This document shows positions 9,975-18,032 of a stretch of 64,000 bases of DNA, piece by piece; position 1 is the stretch's first letter; every line of letters starts with the position of its first letter. A model generated the notes under the pieces. That model was given only the letters and a program-made list of their open reading frames with translations, did no database searches and was not told where the DNA came from. Origin of the DNA: Streptomyces sp. CB02058 (GTDB lineage Bacteria; Actinomycetota; Actinomycetes; Streptomycetales; Streptomycetaceae); contig NZ_LIPG01000001.1 in the NCBI RefSeq assembly GCF_001905505.1, positions 744,001 through 808,000 on the forward strand. Reading direction: 5' to 3'. The position numbers and the translations under genes are program-made.

Positions 9975-10820
9975 ATGAACAAGCCTCTCGTCGGCGCACT
10001 TCTTTCCGTCCTGTTCCTCGGGGCGGGCGTCGCACCCGCGGCGGCGTCCACGGCCACGAGCCCGGACACGACCGAGGCCCGCGCCCAGGCCGTGACCTTC
10101 GCCGGCACGGTCGCACTCAGCAACTGCTCGGGCTCCGTCGTCCGAGCGCCCTCGTCGCAGCCGGGCGATCCCGCCCTCGTCCTGTCCAACGGCCACTGCC
10201 TGGAGACCGGCTTCCCGGGCCCGGGTGAGGTCGTGCTCAACCGGTCGTCGACCCGCACCTTCACGCTGCTGAACGCGGCGGGCAGCGGTGTCGGCACCCT
10301 GCGCGCGTCCAAGATCGCGTACGGGACGATGACCGACACCGACGTCTCGCTGTACCAGCTGACCAGGACCTACGCCCAGATCGAGAGCTCCTACGGCATC
10401 AAGGCCCTGGAACTCGACGCGGCGCACCCGGTCGTGGGCACCGCGATCACGGTCGCGTCCGGCTACTGGAAGCGCACCTACAGCTGCGCCGTCGACGGGT
10501 TCGCGTACCGCCTGAAGGAGGGGGCCTGGACCTGGAAGGACTCGCTTCGCTACACCTCCGCCTGCCAGACCATCGGCGGTACGTCCGGATCCCCGGTGAT
10601 CGACAACGCGACCGGCAAGGTGGTCGCCGTCAACAACACCGGGAACGAGGACGGGCAGCGGTGCACCGACAACAACCCGTGCGAGGTCGACGAGAACGGC
10701 ACCGTGACGGTCCGCGAGGGCATCAACTACGCCCAGCAGACCTATGGCATCGTTCCGTGCATCGGCACCGGTAACCAGATCGACCTGAACCGGTCCGGCT
10801 GCGCGCTGCCCAAGCCGTAG
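9975..10820 (+). CDS. Secreted trypsin-like (chymotrypsin-fold) serine protease
   Basis: A 281-residue protein with an N-terminal Sec signal peptide (LVGALLSVLFLGAGVAPAAAS, likely cut after AAAS near residue 25). The catalytic triad is readable: His in SNGHC, Asp in DTDVSLYQL and Ser in GGTSGSPV. Several cysteines suggest disulfides outside the cell. The ATG at 9975 follows a GAGGGGA ribosome site. Most likely an extracellular endopeptidase. It stands alone between the EamA gene and the convergent D-aminoacylase gene, so no partner is suggested. Confidence 0.88.
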   Translation: MNKPLVGALLSVLFLGAGVAPAAASTATSPDTTEARAQAVTFAGTVALSNCSGSVVRAPSSQPGDPALVLSNGHCLETGFPGPGEVVLNRSSTRTFTLLNAAGSGVGTLRASKIAYGTMTDTDVSLYQLTRTYAQIESSYGIKALELDAAHPVVGTAITVASGYWKRTYSCAVDGFAYRLKEGAWTWKDSLRYTSACQTIGGTSGSPVIDNATGKVVAVNNTGNEDGQRCTDNNPCEVDENGTVTVREGINYAQQTYGIVPCIGTGNQIDLNRSGCALPKP

Positions 10821-10829
10821 CGGAGCGGC

Positions 10830-12452
10830 TCAGGCCGCCCGGCGTCCGCTGCCCCGCACCGCGCGGCCCGCGAGGGCGGAGGTCCGCCTGCCGTCCTCGA
10901 TGACGAAGCGGCCGTCGATCAGGACGTGCGGGATGCCCACCGGGAGGGTGCGCGGCTCGTCGAAGGTCGATCCGGCCGCCACCGTGTCCGGGTCGAAGAG
11001 GACCAGGTCCGCCCGGTAGCCCTCGCGGACCAGGCCGCGGTCGGGCAGGCGCAGCCGGGCGGCGGGACGGGAGGTGAGGTGGGCGACGCACTCCTCCAGA
11101 GTGAGGATGCCCAGCTCGCGGGCGTACCGGCCGAGATACTGCGGGAAGGTCCCGTAGGCGCGGGGGTGCGGCTTGTCGCCCTGGAGGATGCCGTCGCTGC
11201 CGCCGGTGTGCACCCGGTGGCGCATGATCTGCCGGACGTTCTCCTCGTGGCCGACGTGCTGGAGGATCGTCGTGCCGAGCCTGTCCTCGACGAGCAGCCG
11301 ACGGGCCGTCACCCAGGGCTCCTCGTCACGCAGCCGGGCGGACTCCGCCACCGTACGGCCGACGTACGAGGACAGGGCGGGCGAGCCGACGCCGGAGATC
11401 TCGATCGTGTCCCACTCGATCGGGACGCCGTGGCAGCCGTCGGAGCCCACGACCTCCAGATGGTGGCGGATCCGTTCGGCCGTGGCCGCGTCCGCGAGCC
11501 GGGTCAGCACCGACTCGGGCCCGCCCTCGCTCGCCCAGCTGGGCAGCATCGCGACGAGGGTCGTGCAGCCGGGGGTGTACGGGTAGGTGTCCAGGGAGAT
11601 GTCGGCGCCCTCCGCGAGGGCCGCGTCCAGGAGGGCGAGGAGGTCGGGGGCCTTGCCCTTGTTCACCCCGAAGTTCATGGTGGCGTGCGCGAGATGCAGG
11701 GCGCAGCCGGCGTCGCGGGTGAGCCGCACCATCTCCTCGTACGCCTGGAGCGCTCCCGCCCCGTAGGAGCGGTGGTGCGGGCAGTAGTACCCGCCGTGGT
11801 CGGCCACCACCCGGCAGAGTTCGGTGAGTTCGGCGTCCTTGGCGTACATCCCGGGGGTGTACGTCAGGCCCGAGGACATGCCGACCGCGCCCTCGGCCAT
11901 CCCCTGCGCGACGAGCTCCTTCATCCGCTCCAGCTCGGCGTCCGTGGCGGGGCGGTCGTCCCACCCGACCGCGAGCATCCGGACCGTGCCCTGCGGGATG
12001 AGGTAGGCGGCGTTGACGGCGATGCCCTGACCGCCGAAGTTGCGGTCGAGGCGGTCCAGATAGCCGCCGACGGTGCGCCAGTCGAAGTCGATGTCTGCGC
12101 CGTCGCCGTTCCACCCGGAGATGGAACGGCGGACCTCGGCGAGGGTGCGGTCGTCGGCGGGGGCGTACGACAGGCCGTCCTGGCCGAGGACCTCCAGGGT
12201 GACGCCCTGGGCGGCCTTCGCGCTGTGGTCGGGATCGCGCAGCAGGGCGAGATCGCTGTGCGCGTGCATGTCGATGAACCCCGGAGAGAGCGCGAGCCCG
12301 TCGGCGTCCAGGGTGCGGGCGGCGGTGGGGCGGGGGCCCCCGCCCTCCCCGCGGATCTCGGTGATCCGGCCGTCCGTGATGCCTACGTCGGCGCGGTAGG
12401 AGGGGGCGCCGGTGCCGTCGACGACGCGGGCGTCGCGGATGACCAGGTCCAT
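10830..12452 (-). CDS. N-acyl-D-amino-acid deacylase (D-aminoacylase)
   Basis: A 540-residue amidohydrolase-superfamily enzyme that releases free D-amino acids from N-acyl-D-amino acids. The D-aminoacylase pattern is visible: N-terminal beta-strands MDLVIRDARVVDGTG, the metal site HAHSDLALL, the GVTLEVLGQDG segment, the histidines in HHRSYG and LHLAHA, and the catalytic Asp in HTGSDGIL. It lies 40 bases downstream of the D-serine dehydratase-like gene on the same strand. Together they would deacylate D-amino acids and then deaminate them; this pathway reading is inferred from family and neighbourhood. Confidence 0.9.
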   Translation of the reverse strand: MDLVIRDARVVDGTGAPSYRADVGITDGRITEIRGEGGGPRPTAARTLDADGLALSPGFIDMHAHSDLALLRDPDHSAKAAQGVTLEVLGQDGLSYAPADDRTLAEVRRSISGWNGDGADIDFDWRTVGGYLDRLDRNFGGQGIAVNAAYLIPQGTVRMLAVGWDDRPATDAELERMKELVAQGMAEGAVGMSSGLTYTPGMYAKDAELTELCRVVADHGGYYCPHHRSYGAGALQAYEEMVRLTRDAGCALHLAHATMNFGVNKGKAPDLLALLDAALAEGADISLDTYPYTPGCTTLVAMLPSWASEGGPESVLTRLADAATAERIRHHLEVVGSDGCHGVPIEWDTIEISGVGSPALSSYVGRTVAESARLRDEEPWVTARRLLVEDRLGTTILQHVGHEENVRQIMRHRVHTGGSDGILQGDKPHPRAYGTFPQYLGRYARELGILTLEECVAHLTSRPAARLRLPDRGLVREGYRADLVLFDPDTVAAGSTFDEPRTLPVGIPHVLIDGRFVIEDGRRTSALAGRAVRGSGRRAA

Positions 12453-12492
12453 GGGATGTCGCCTTTCGGGGTGGGGGAGGGGCCCGCCGGGA

Positions 12493-13845
12493 TCAGAAGA
12501 AGGTGCGGATGTAGTCGGTGACGGTGCCGTCCGCCTCCACCAGCGGGATCAGCTGCCACTTGTCGAAGGACGTGCAGGGGTGGGAGAGCCCCATGCCGAT
12601 CCAGTCGCCGACCTCCAGCTCGGCGTCGGCGTCCGTCCGTACCCAGCCGTGCTGGTCGGAGAGCCCGCTGACGGTGACACCGGTGGCCGGGCGTACCGAG
12701 CCGTCGCGTGCCGAGCGGACGACCTGTGCCTCGGGGAGGTCCAGGTCGTACGCGGCGTCCCGCTTCCCGGCGTTGACGAAGGCCTGCTCCGGGGTGGGGC
12801 GGGAGACGACCTGCGCCCAGAGCCGGAAGGCGGGCCGCAGCGCACCCTCCTCGGGGACCCGGTTGAAGGGGGTGAGGTGGCGGTAGTGCCCGTCGTCGTG
12901 GCTGACGTACGCACCGGAGCGGAGCAGCTTGAGGACCGGCCGGCTCAGCCCGGGGATCTCCGCGAAGACATCGGCGACGGCGTCGAACCAGGCGCTGCCG
13001 CCCGCGCTGACCAGGATCTCCTCGCCGTCCGCGAGCGCGTCGAAGCGGCCCGCCGCGTCGAAGTCCGCCGCCAGGGCGACGAGCCGGCGCAGCCACTCCC
13101 GGACCCGCTCGGGAGAGGCGTCCGGCACCTCGCCCTCGTAACCGGCGACACCCACCAGACGCAGGGTCGACGTGGCCGCCACCGCGTCGGCGACGGCCGC
13201 GCAGCCGGCCTCCGTGCGGGCGCCGGTACGGGCGCCCTGCCCGGCCCCCAGCTCCACCACGACGTCGACGGGGCGCACGGCGCCCGCCGCGCGCAGGGCC
13301 TCGTCCATCAGCTCGACACCGCGCACGGAGTCGGCGTAACAGGCGAAGGTGAAGTCCGGGTCGGCGTCCAGCTCGGCGGCGAGCCAGCGCAGCGCGACCG
13401 CGTCGACGAGCTCGTTGGCCAGGAAGATCCGCCGGATGCCGTACGCCCGGTAGACCCGCGCCTGGTGGGGCACGGCCGCGGTGATGCCCCAGGCCCCGTA
13501 CTCCAGCTGGCGGGCGAAGAGCTGCGGGGACATCGACGTCTTGCCGTGCGGCGCGAAGGCCAGACCGTGCCGCTCGGCGTACGTCTCCAGGAGGGCGAGG
13601 TTGGCCTCGACCGACTCGGCGGACAGCGCCAGGACGGGCGTGGTGAAGCCTCCCGTGAAGAGGTTGCGGCGCTCGGCCGCCAGGGCGCCGACGGTCAGCC
13701 CCTCCGCGTCGGGCGGCAGGGCCTTGAAGCGGTGGTCGACCACCTCGTCGGCGAGCGTGGCCACGGGGCGCGCTGCGGATGCTGCGGACTGCCCGGCCGA
13801 GTGCTCGGCGGGCGAGGCGGACGCGGCGGACTGCTGGGCGGCCAA
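12493..13845 (-). CDS. PLP- and Zn-dependent D-amino-acid deaminase (D-serine dehydratase-like)
   Basis: A 450-residue protein with an alanine-racemase-type N-terminal barrel and a D-serine dehydratase-like C-terminal domain. The PLP lysine is in PHGKTSMSP, and the zinc ligands of the eukaryotic-type D-serine dehydratases appear as His-x-Cys in SHPCTSFDKW. The start is TTG at 13845, five bases after a perfect AGGAGG. Expected reaction: D-serine (or D-threonine) to a 2-oxoacid and ammonia through an aminoacrylate intermediate. A RidA protein that would clear such intermediates is encoded in the divergent operon. Confidence 0.88.
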   Translation of the reverse strand: MAAQQSAASASPAEHSAGQSAASAARPVATLADEVVDHRFKALPPDAEGLTVGALAAERRNLFTGGFTTPVLALSAESVEANLALLETYAERHGLAFAPHGKTSMSPQLFARQLEYGAWGITAAVPHQARVYRAYGIRRIFLANELVDAVALRWLAAELDADPDFTFACYADSVRGVELMDEALRAAGAVRPVDVVVELGAGQGARTGARTEAGCAAVADAVAATSTLRLVGVAGYEGEVPDASPERVREWLRRLVALAADFDAAGRFDALADGEEILVSAGGSAWFDAVADVFAEIPGLSRPVLKLLRSGAYVSHDDGHYRHLTPFNRVPEEGALRPAFRLWAQVVSRPTPEQAFVNAGKRDAAYDLDLPEAQVVRSARDGSVRPATGVTVSGLSDQHGWVRTDADAELEVGDWIGMGLSHPCTSFDKWQLIPLVEADGTVTDYIRTFF

Positions 13846-13878
13846 GGGATCCTCCTCGGGACCTCGGGAAAAGGTTCA

Positions 13879-13893
13879 TTGCATTATGTGCAA
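13879..13893. promoter_or_regulatory. Inverted repeat in the D-amino-acid cluster divergent promoter
   Basis: TTGCA-TTATG-TGCAA is a perfect 5-bp inverted repeat in the AT-richer gap between the divergent dehydratase and kinase genes. A second related sequence, CATTGCGCATATC, follows at about 13898. A plausible operator for the IclR-family regulator encoded in this cluster. Confidence 0.45.
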
Positions 13894-13990
13894 CGACCAT
13901 TGCGCATATCGCTCGACGCTGTCTAACATCCGAGCCGATGCCGGGTCAATGGTGTGCCCGGCGCCCACGGCCGACCACGAGGAGCCCAGA

Positions 13991-15040
13991 GTGTCCGGAA
14001 TCGCAGCCAGGACGGCCACCGCGGACGTCGTCTGCCTCGGCGAGTCCATGGTGACGTTCCTGCCCTCCCGGCCCGGCCGCCTCGCCGACGTACCCTCCTT
14101 CGGCCGGGGAATCGGCGGCGCCGAGTCCAACGTCGCGTGTGCGCTCGCCGCCGCGGGCCACCGGACGGCCTGGGTCGGCCGCGTCGGCGCCGACGGATTC
14201 GGCGACCACCTGACCGAAGCCATCGCCGGCTACGGGGTCGACACCTCCGCGGTCCGCCGCGACCCCGACCGCCCCACCGGGATCTACTTCCGCACCGCCG
14301 CGGACCGCGCCACCGACACCCACGAGGTCGCGTACTACCGGGCGGGATCGGCCGCCTCGGCGATGTCCCCGCACAACGTCCCGCACGAGGACGTCCTCAC
14401 CGGCCGCGTCCTGCACCTGTCCGGCATCACGGCCGCGCTCTCCGCCGACTGCCTGGCGCTCCTGGACGACCTCACCGCCCCCCGCGAGAACCGCCCGCTG
14501 ATCTCCTTCGACGTCAACCACCGGCCCGGCCTCTGGCGCGACGGCGGCACCGGCCCCGAGGTGCTGCTCGGCCTCGCCCGCCGGAGCGACCTCGTCTTCG
14601 TCGGCGAGGACGAGGCCGAGGATGCCTGGGGCATCCACGGCGCCCACGCGATCCGCACCGCCCTGCCGGAACCGGACGTCCTGGTCGTCAAGCGAGGCTC
14701 GGAGGGTGTCACGGTCTTCTCGCGTGAGGAGGGCCGGGACACCGTCACCGACGTCCCCTCCCTGCGCGTCGACGTCGTCGCCGCCGTCGGCGCGGGCGAC
14801 GCCTTCGCCGCCGGATTCCTCTCCGCCACCCTGCGCGAGCTGCCCGTACGCGACCGGGCCCGGCACGGCCACCTCATGGCCGCCGCCGTGCTCACCGTCC
14901 CCGGCGACCTCACGGGACCCCCCTCCCGCGCCCACGCCGACCGGCTCGCCGCCCTGGACGACGAGGCCTGGGGCACACTTCGTCTCGGCCCCGGCTGGAC
15001 AGCCGCCGCAGGGGCGAACGAGGAGGTACGAGTCACATGA
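13991..15040 (+). CDS. PfkB-family sugar kinase (2-keto-3-deoxygluconate kinase-like)
   Basis: A ribokinase-family kinase of 349 residues. Signature 1 is GGAESNVACALAAAG near residue 45; signature 2 is VVAAVGAGDAFAAGF near residue 265, with the catalytic Asp in GAGD. The sugar-binding N-terminus DVVCLGESMVTFLPSRPG resembles KdgK. The GTG at 13991 is preferred; the longer open frame upstream runs over the divergent promoter. Its last bases overlap the IclR start (ATGA). It leads an operon with iclR, ridA and gntP and is likely to phosphorylate a sugar acid or hydroxy-acid imported by the GntP permease. Confidence 0.85.
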   Translation: MSGIAARTATADVVCLGESMVTFLPSRPGRLADVPSFGRGIGGAESNVACALAAAGHRTAWVGRVGADGFGDHLTEAIAGYGVDTSAVRRDPDRPTGIYFRTAADRATDTHEVAYYRAGSAASAMSPHNVPHEDVLTGRVLHLSGITAALSADCLALLDDLTAPRENRPLISFDVNHRPGLWRDGGTGPEVLLGLARRSDLVFVGEDEAEDAWGIHGAHAIRTALPEPDVLVVKRGSEGVTVFSREEGRDTVTDVPSLRVDVVAAVGAGDAFAAGFLSATLRELPVRDRARHGHLMAAAVLTVPGDLTGPPSRAHADRLAALDDEAWGTLRLGPGWTAAAGANEEVRVT

Positions 15041-15795
15041 GCCAGACCGTCGACCGCGCGCTGAGCATCCTGCCGCTGCTCGCCCAGGGCCCCGCCGACC
15101 TCGGCCAGGTCGCCGAGCGGCTCGGGGTCCACAAGTCCACGGCGCTGCGCCTGCTCCGCACGCTCCACGAGCACGGACTCGTCTACCGCCAGGAGGACCA
15201 GCGCTACCGCCTCGGAGCCCGGCTCTTCGCGCTCGCCCAGGAAGCCGTCGAGAACCTCGACGTGCGCGAGATCGCCCACAGCCACCTCGTCACGCTCAAC
15301 GAGCAGTGCGGGCACACCGTCCACCTCGCGGTGTACGAGGAGAACGAGGTCCTCTACATCGACAAGGTCGAGAGCCGCTACCCCGTGCGGATGTACTCAC
15401 GGATCGGCAAACCCGTCGCGATCACCGTCGCCGCGGTCGCCAAGCTGCTCCTCGCCGACCTCACCGAGCCCGAGCGGCGCGCCGTCGCCGAACGGCTCGA
15501 CTACCCCATGTACACGTCCCGTTCGGTCCCGAACGCCGGCGCGTTCCTCAAGGAACTCGCCGTCGTACGCGAACAGGGCTGGGCCACCGACCTCGGCGGC
15601 CACGAGGAGTCCATCAACTGCGTCGGCGCCCCCATCCGGGGCGCGGACGGGCGAGTCGTCGCCGCGATGTCGGTGTCCGCGCCGAACGTGGTCGTCACGG
15701 CCGAGGAACTCCTCACCCTGCTCCCGCTGGTGCGCCGCACCGCGGACACCATCAGCCGGGAGTACTCCGGCACCACCCCCACCAAGAAAGCCTGA
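15037..15795 (+). CDS. IclR-family transcriptional regulator
   Basis: A 252-residue regulator with an N-terminal winged helix (LGQVAERLGVHKSTALRLLRTLHEHGLV, about residues 23-50) and a C-terminal GAF-like effector domain (about 80-245, with HLVTLNEQCGHTVHLAVYEE and CVGAPIRGADG). Translation is coupled to the kinase by a 4-base overlap. It is the obvious candidate regulator of the D-amino-acid/sugar-acid cluster, with a putative operator in the divergent gap near 13880. Effector unknown. Confidence 0.92.
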   Translation: MSQTVDRALSILPLLAQGPADLGQVAERLGVHKSTALRLLRTLHEHGLVYRQEDQRYRLGARLFALAQEAVENLDVREIAHSHLVTLNEQCGHTVHLAVYEENEVLYIDKVESRYPVRMYSRIGKPVAITVAAVAKLLLADLTEPERRAVAERLDYPMYTSRSVPNAGAFLKELAVVREQGWATDLGGHEESINCVGAPIRGADGRVVAAMSVSAPNVVVTAEELLTLLPLVRRTADTISREYSGTTPTKKA

Positions 15796-15801
15796 ACCGT
15801 C

Positions 15802-16212
15802 ATGACCGAGAAGACCGCTCTCACCCCCAGCACCCACACGACCCCGCCCGCCAAGTTCTCGCACGGCGTGAAGAAGGGGAACATCCTCCAGGTCGCAGGT
15901 CAGGTCGGCTTCCTGCCCGCCGTCGAGGGCCAGGCCCCCACCCCGGCCGGCCCGACCCTGCGCGAGCAGACCCTCCAGACCTTCGCCAACGTCAAGGCGA
16001 TCCTGGAGGAGGGCGGCGCGAGCTGGGACGACGTGATGATGATGCGCGTCTACCTCACGGACGTGGACCACTTCGCCGAGATGAACGCGATCTACAACGA
16101 GTACTTCGGCGAGCAGGACCTCAAGGCCCCCGCCGCGGCCCGTACGACGGTCTACGTCGGCCTGCCCAAGGGGCTGCTCATCGAGATCGACGCCCTCGCC
16201 GTCCTCGGCTGA
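15802..16212 (+). CDS. ridA: RidA-family enamine/imine deaminase
   Basis: A 136-residue YjgF/YER057c/UK114 protein. RidA enzymes hydrolyse reactive 2-aminoacrylate and other enamines made by PLP enzymes. The conserved active-site arginine is in ARTTVYVG, and the trimer-interface sequence VAGQVGFLP is present. It starts six bases after the IclR stop, inside the operon. The neighbouring D-serine dehydratase-like enzyme would generate exactly this class of intermediate, so a protective role in D-amino-acid breakdown is a reasonable inference. Confidence 0.88.
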   Translation: MTEKTALTPSTHTTPPAKFSHGVKKGNILQVAGQVGFLPAVEGQAPTPAGPTLREQTLQTFANVKAILEEGGASWDDVMMMRVYLTDVDHFAEMNAIYNEYFGEQDLKAPAAARTTVYVGLPKGLLIEIDALAVLG

Positions 16213-16448
16213 CGGCTGACGGCCGACAGCTGACGGCCGACGGGTCCGCCGCCCGCTCACCGGCGGGCCCGCGGGCCCCCGGCCCCGGGGGCTCCTCCCA
16301 CCGCAGGACGACCCCCCGCCGCCCGCCTCCCCCACGCACCACCACGCACCACGGCACGGTGCCCCGTCCCCCGCTTTCGCACAGGGGCGCCGTGCCGCGC
16401 TCCCCCCTGCCCCGAAGGACCCCCTGTCACCACCGGAGTTGACCGCTC

Positions 16449-17921
16449 ATGCTGCTCGCCGCCGCCCCCACGCCCGAGGCGCCACCCCACACCGGTGGAC
16501 TGCTCCTCCTGATCGGCGGAACGCCCGGTCTGCTGACCGTCGCCGCCCTCGGGATCGCGCTGCTGCTGTTCCTGATCATCAAGGTCCGGCTCCAGCCGTT
16601 CGTCGCGCTGCTCGCCGTGTCCATAGCCGTCGGCCTGGGTGCCGGTCTCTCCGTCACCGAACTCTTCGGCACGGTCCAGAAGTCCGCCGCCGTCTCGGTC
16701 ATCGAGTCCGGCATGGGCGGCATCCTCGGACACGTCGCGATCATCATCGGCCTCGGCACGATGCTCGGGGCGATCCTGGAGGTCTCCGGCGGGGCAGAGG
16801 TCCTCAGCGCCCGTCTGCTCAACCTCTTCGGAGAGAAGCGCGCCCCGCTCGCCATGGGGCTCACGGGTCTGATCTTCGGCATCCCGGTCTTCTTCGACGT
16901 CGGCATCTTCGTCCTCGCGCCGATCGTCTACGCCGCCGCCAAGCGCTCCGGCAAGTCCGTCGTCCTGTACGCGATGCCGCTGCTGGCCGGCCTCTCGATG
17001 ACCCACGCGTTCCTGCCGCCGCACCCCGGACCGGTCGCCGCCGCGGGCCTCTTCAACGTCTCCCTCGGCTGGGTCATCCTGATGGGAGCGGTCGTCGGCA
17101 TCCCGTCCGTGCTCGCCGCCTGGGCGTACGCCGCCTGGATCGGCAAGCGCATCTTCGTCGAGGTGCCCCAGGACATGGTCGAGGCGGCCGAGGAGTCCAA
17201 GGCCGCCGTCGTCGCCGAGCAGCGCGCCGCCGGAGTCACCCCGCACGAGAAGCCCGTCGCGCTCGGCACCGTACTCGCGATCATCGGCACCCCGCTGGTG
17301 CTGATCCTGGCCGCGACGTTCTCCTCCATCGCGCTGGACCCCTCCACCCCGCGCTCGGTCATCGAGTTCTTCGGCAACCCGTTCGTCGCGCTGACGATCG
17401 CGCTCTTCCTCGCCTACTACCTGCTGGGCATCCGGCGCGGCTGGTCCCGCAAGTCCCTCGAATCGGTCTCCACGGCCTCGCTCAAGCCGGTCGGCAACAT
17501 CCTGCTGGTCGTCGGCGCGGGCGGGATCTTCGGTGCCGTGCTGAAGGGCAGCGGCATCGCCGACGCCCTCGCCGACACCTTCAACGACGTCGGCCTGCCG
17601 GTCATCCTGCTCGCCTGGCTGATCTCCGTCGTCCTGCGCGTCGCCCAGGGCTCGGCGACGGTCGCGATCGTCACCACCGCCGGCATCGTCGTCCCGCTCG
17701 TCGAGGGCCAGGACATGTCGCAGGCGCACCTCGCCCTGATCATCATGGCGATCTCCGCGGGCTCCATCTTCGCCTCGCACGTCAACGACGGCGGCTTCTG
17801 GATGGTCTCGAAGTACTTCGGCATCTCCGAGCGGGACACCCTGAAGACCTGGACGGTCCTGGAGACGGTCCTCTCGGTCGCGGGCTTCGTGGTCGCCGCG
17901 GCGCTCAGCCTGGTGATCTAG
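16449..17921 (+). CDS. GntP-family gluconate/sugar-acid:H+ symporter
   Basis: A 490-residue permease with at least twelve hydrophobic helices. Characteristic GntP sequences include IPVFFDVGIFVLAPIVYAAAK, LPPHPGPVAAAG and FASHVNDGGFWMVSKYF. Family members import gluconate, 2-keto-3-deoxygluconate, D-serine or related hydroxy-acids; DsdX, a D-serine importer, also belongs here. Given the flanking D-serine dehydratase, D-aminoacylase and RidA genes, D-serine uptake is as plausible as gluconate uptake. Last gene of the operon; the 236-base gap before it contains short CTGACGGC repeats and no gene. Confidence 0.9.
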   Translation: MLLAAAPTPEAPPHTGGLLLLIGGTPGLLTVAALGIALLLFLIIKVRLQPFVALLAVSIAVGLGAGLSVTELFGTVQKSAAVSVIESGMGGILGHVAIIIGLGTMLGAILEVSGGAEVLSARLLNLFGEKRAPLAMGLTGLIFGIPVFFDVGIFVLAPIVYAAAKRSGKSVVLYAMPLLAGLSMTHAFLPPHPGPVAAAGLFNVSLGWVILMGAVVGIPSVLAAWAYAAWIGKRIFVEVPQDMVEAAEESKAAVVAEQRAAGVTPHEKPVALGTVLAIIGTPLVLILAATFSSIALDPSTPRSVIEFFGNPFVALTIALFLAYYLLGIRRGWSRKSLESVSTASLKPVGNILLVVGAGGIFGAVLKGSGIADALADTFNDVGLPVILLAWLISVVLRVAQGSATVAIVTTAGIVVPLVEGQDMSQAHLALIIMAISAGSIFASHVNDGGFWMVSKYFGISERDTLKTWTVLETVLSVAGFVVAAALSLVI

Positions 17922-17933
17922 GGGCCTTCGTCC

Positions 17934-17969
17934 GTCTCGGGCCGGGGCACGGGTGCCCCGGCCCGAGAC
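17934..17969. terminator. Strong hairpin terminator after gntP
   Basis: A 17-bp perfect inverted repeat: GTCTCGGGCCGGGGCAC (17934-17950) and its complement (17953-17969), just after the gntP stop and between convergent genes. No U-tract, as is common in Streptomyces. Confidence 0.8.
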
Positions 17970-17985
17970 CACGGGGTTCTCCCGT

Positions 17986-18029
17986 CCGGACACGGCCCGG
18001 CCGCCGATGAGGCCACAGGCCGTGTCCGG
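17986..18029 (-). terminator. Hairpin terminator of the receptor kinase gene
   Basis: CCGGACACGGCC (17986-17997) pairs with GGCCGTGTCCGG (18018-18029) immediately beyond the stop codon of the minus-strand kinase gene. Confidence 0.65.
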
Positions 18030-18032
18030 GGC

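Noticed and set aside
16208..16245. CTGACGGC-type short repeats after ridA considered as an attachment site or terminator
   Set aside because: The copies are short and irregular, without a stable stem or flanking mobile-element genes.
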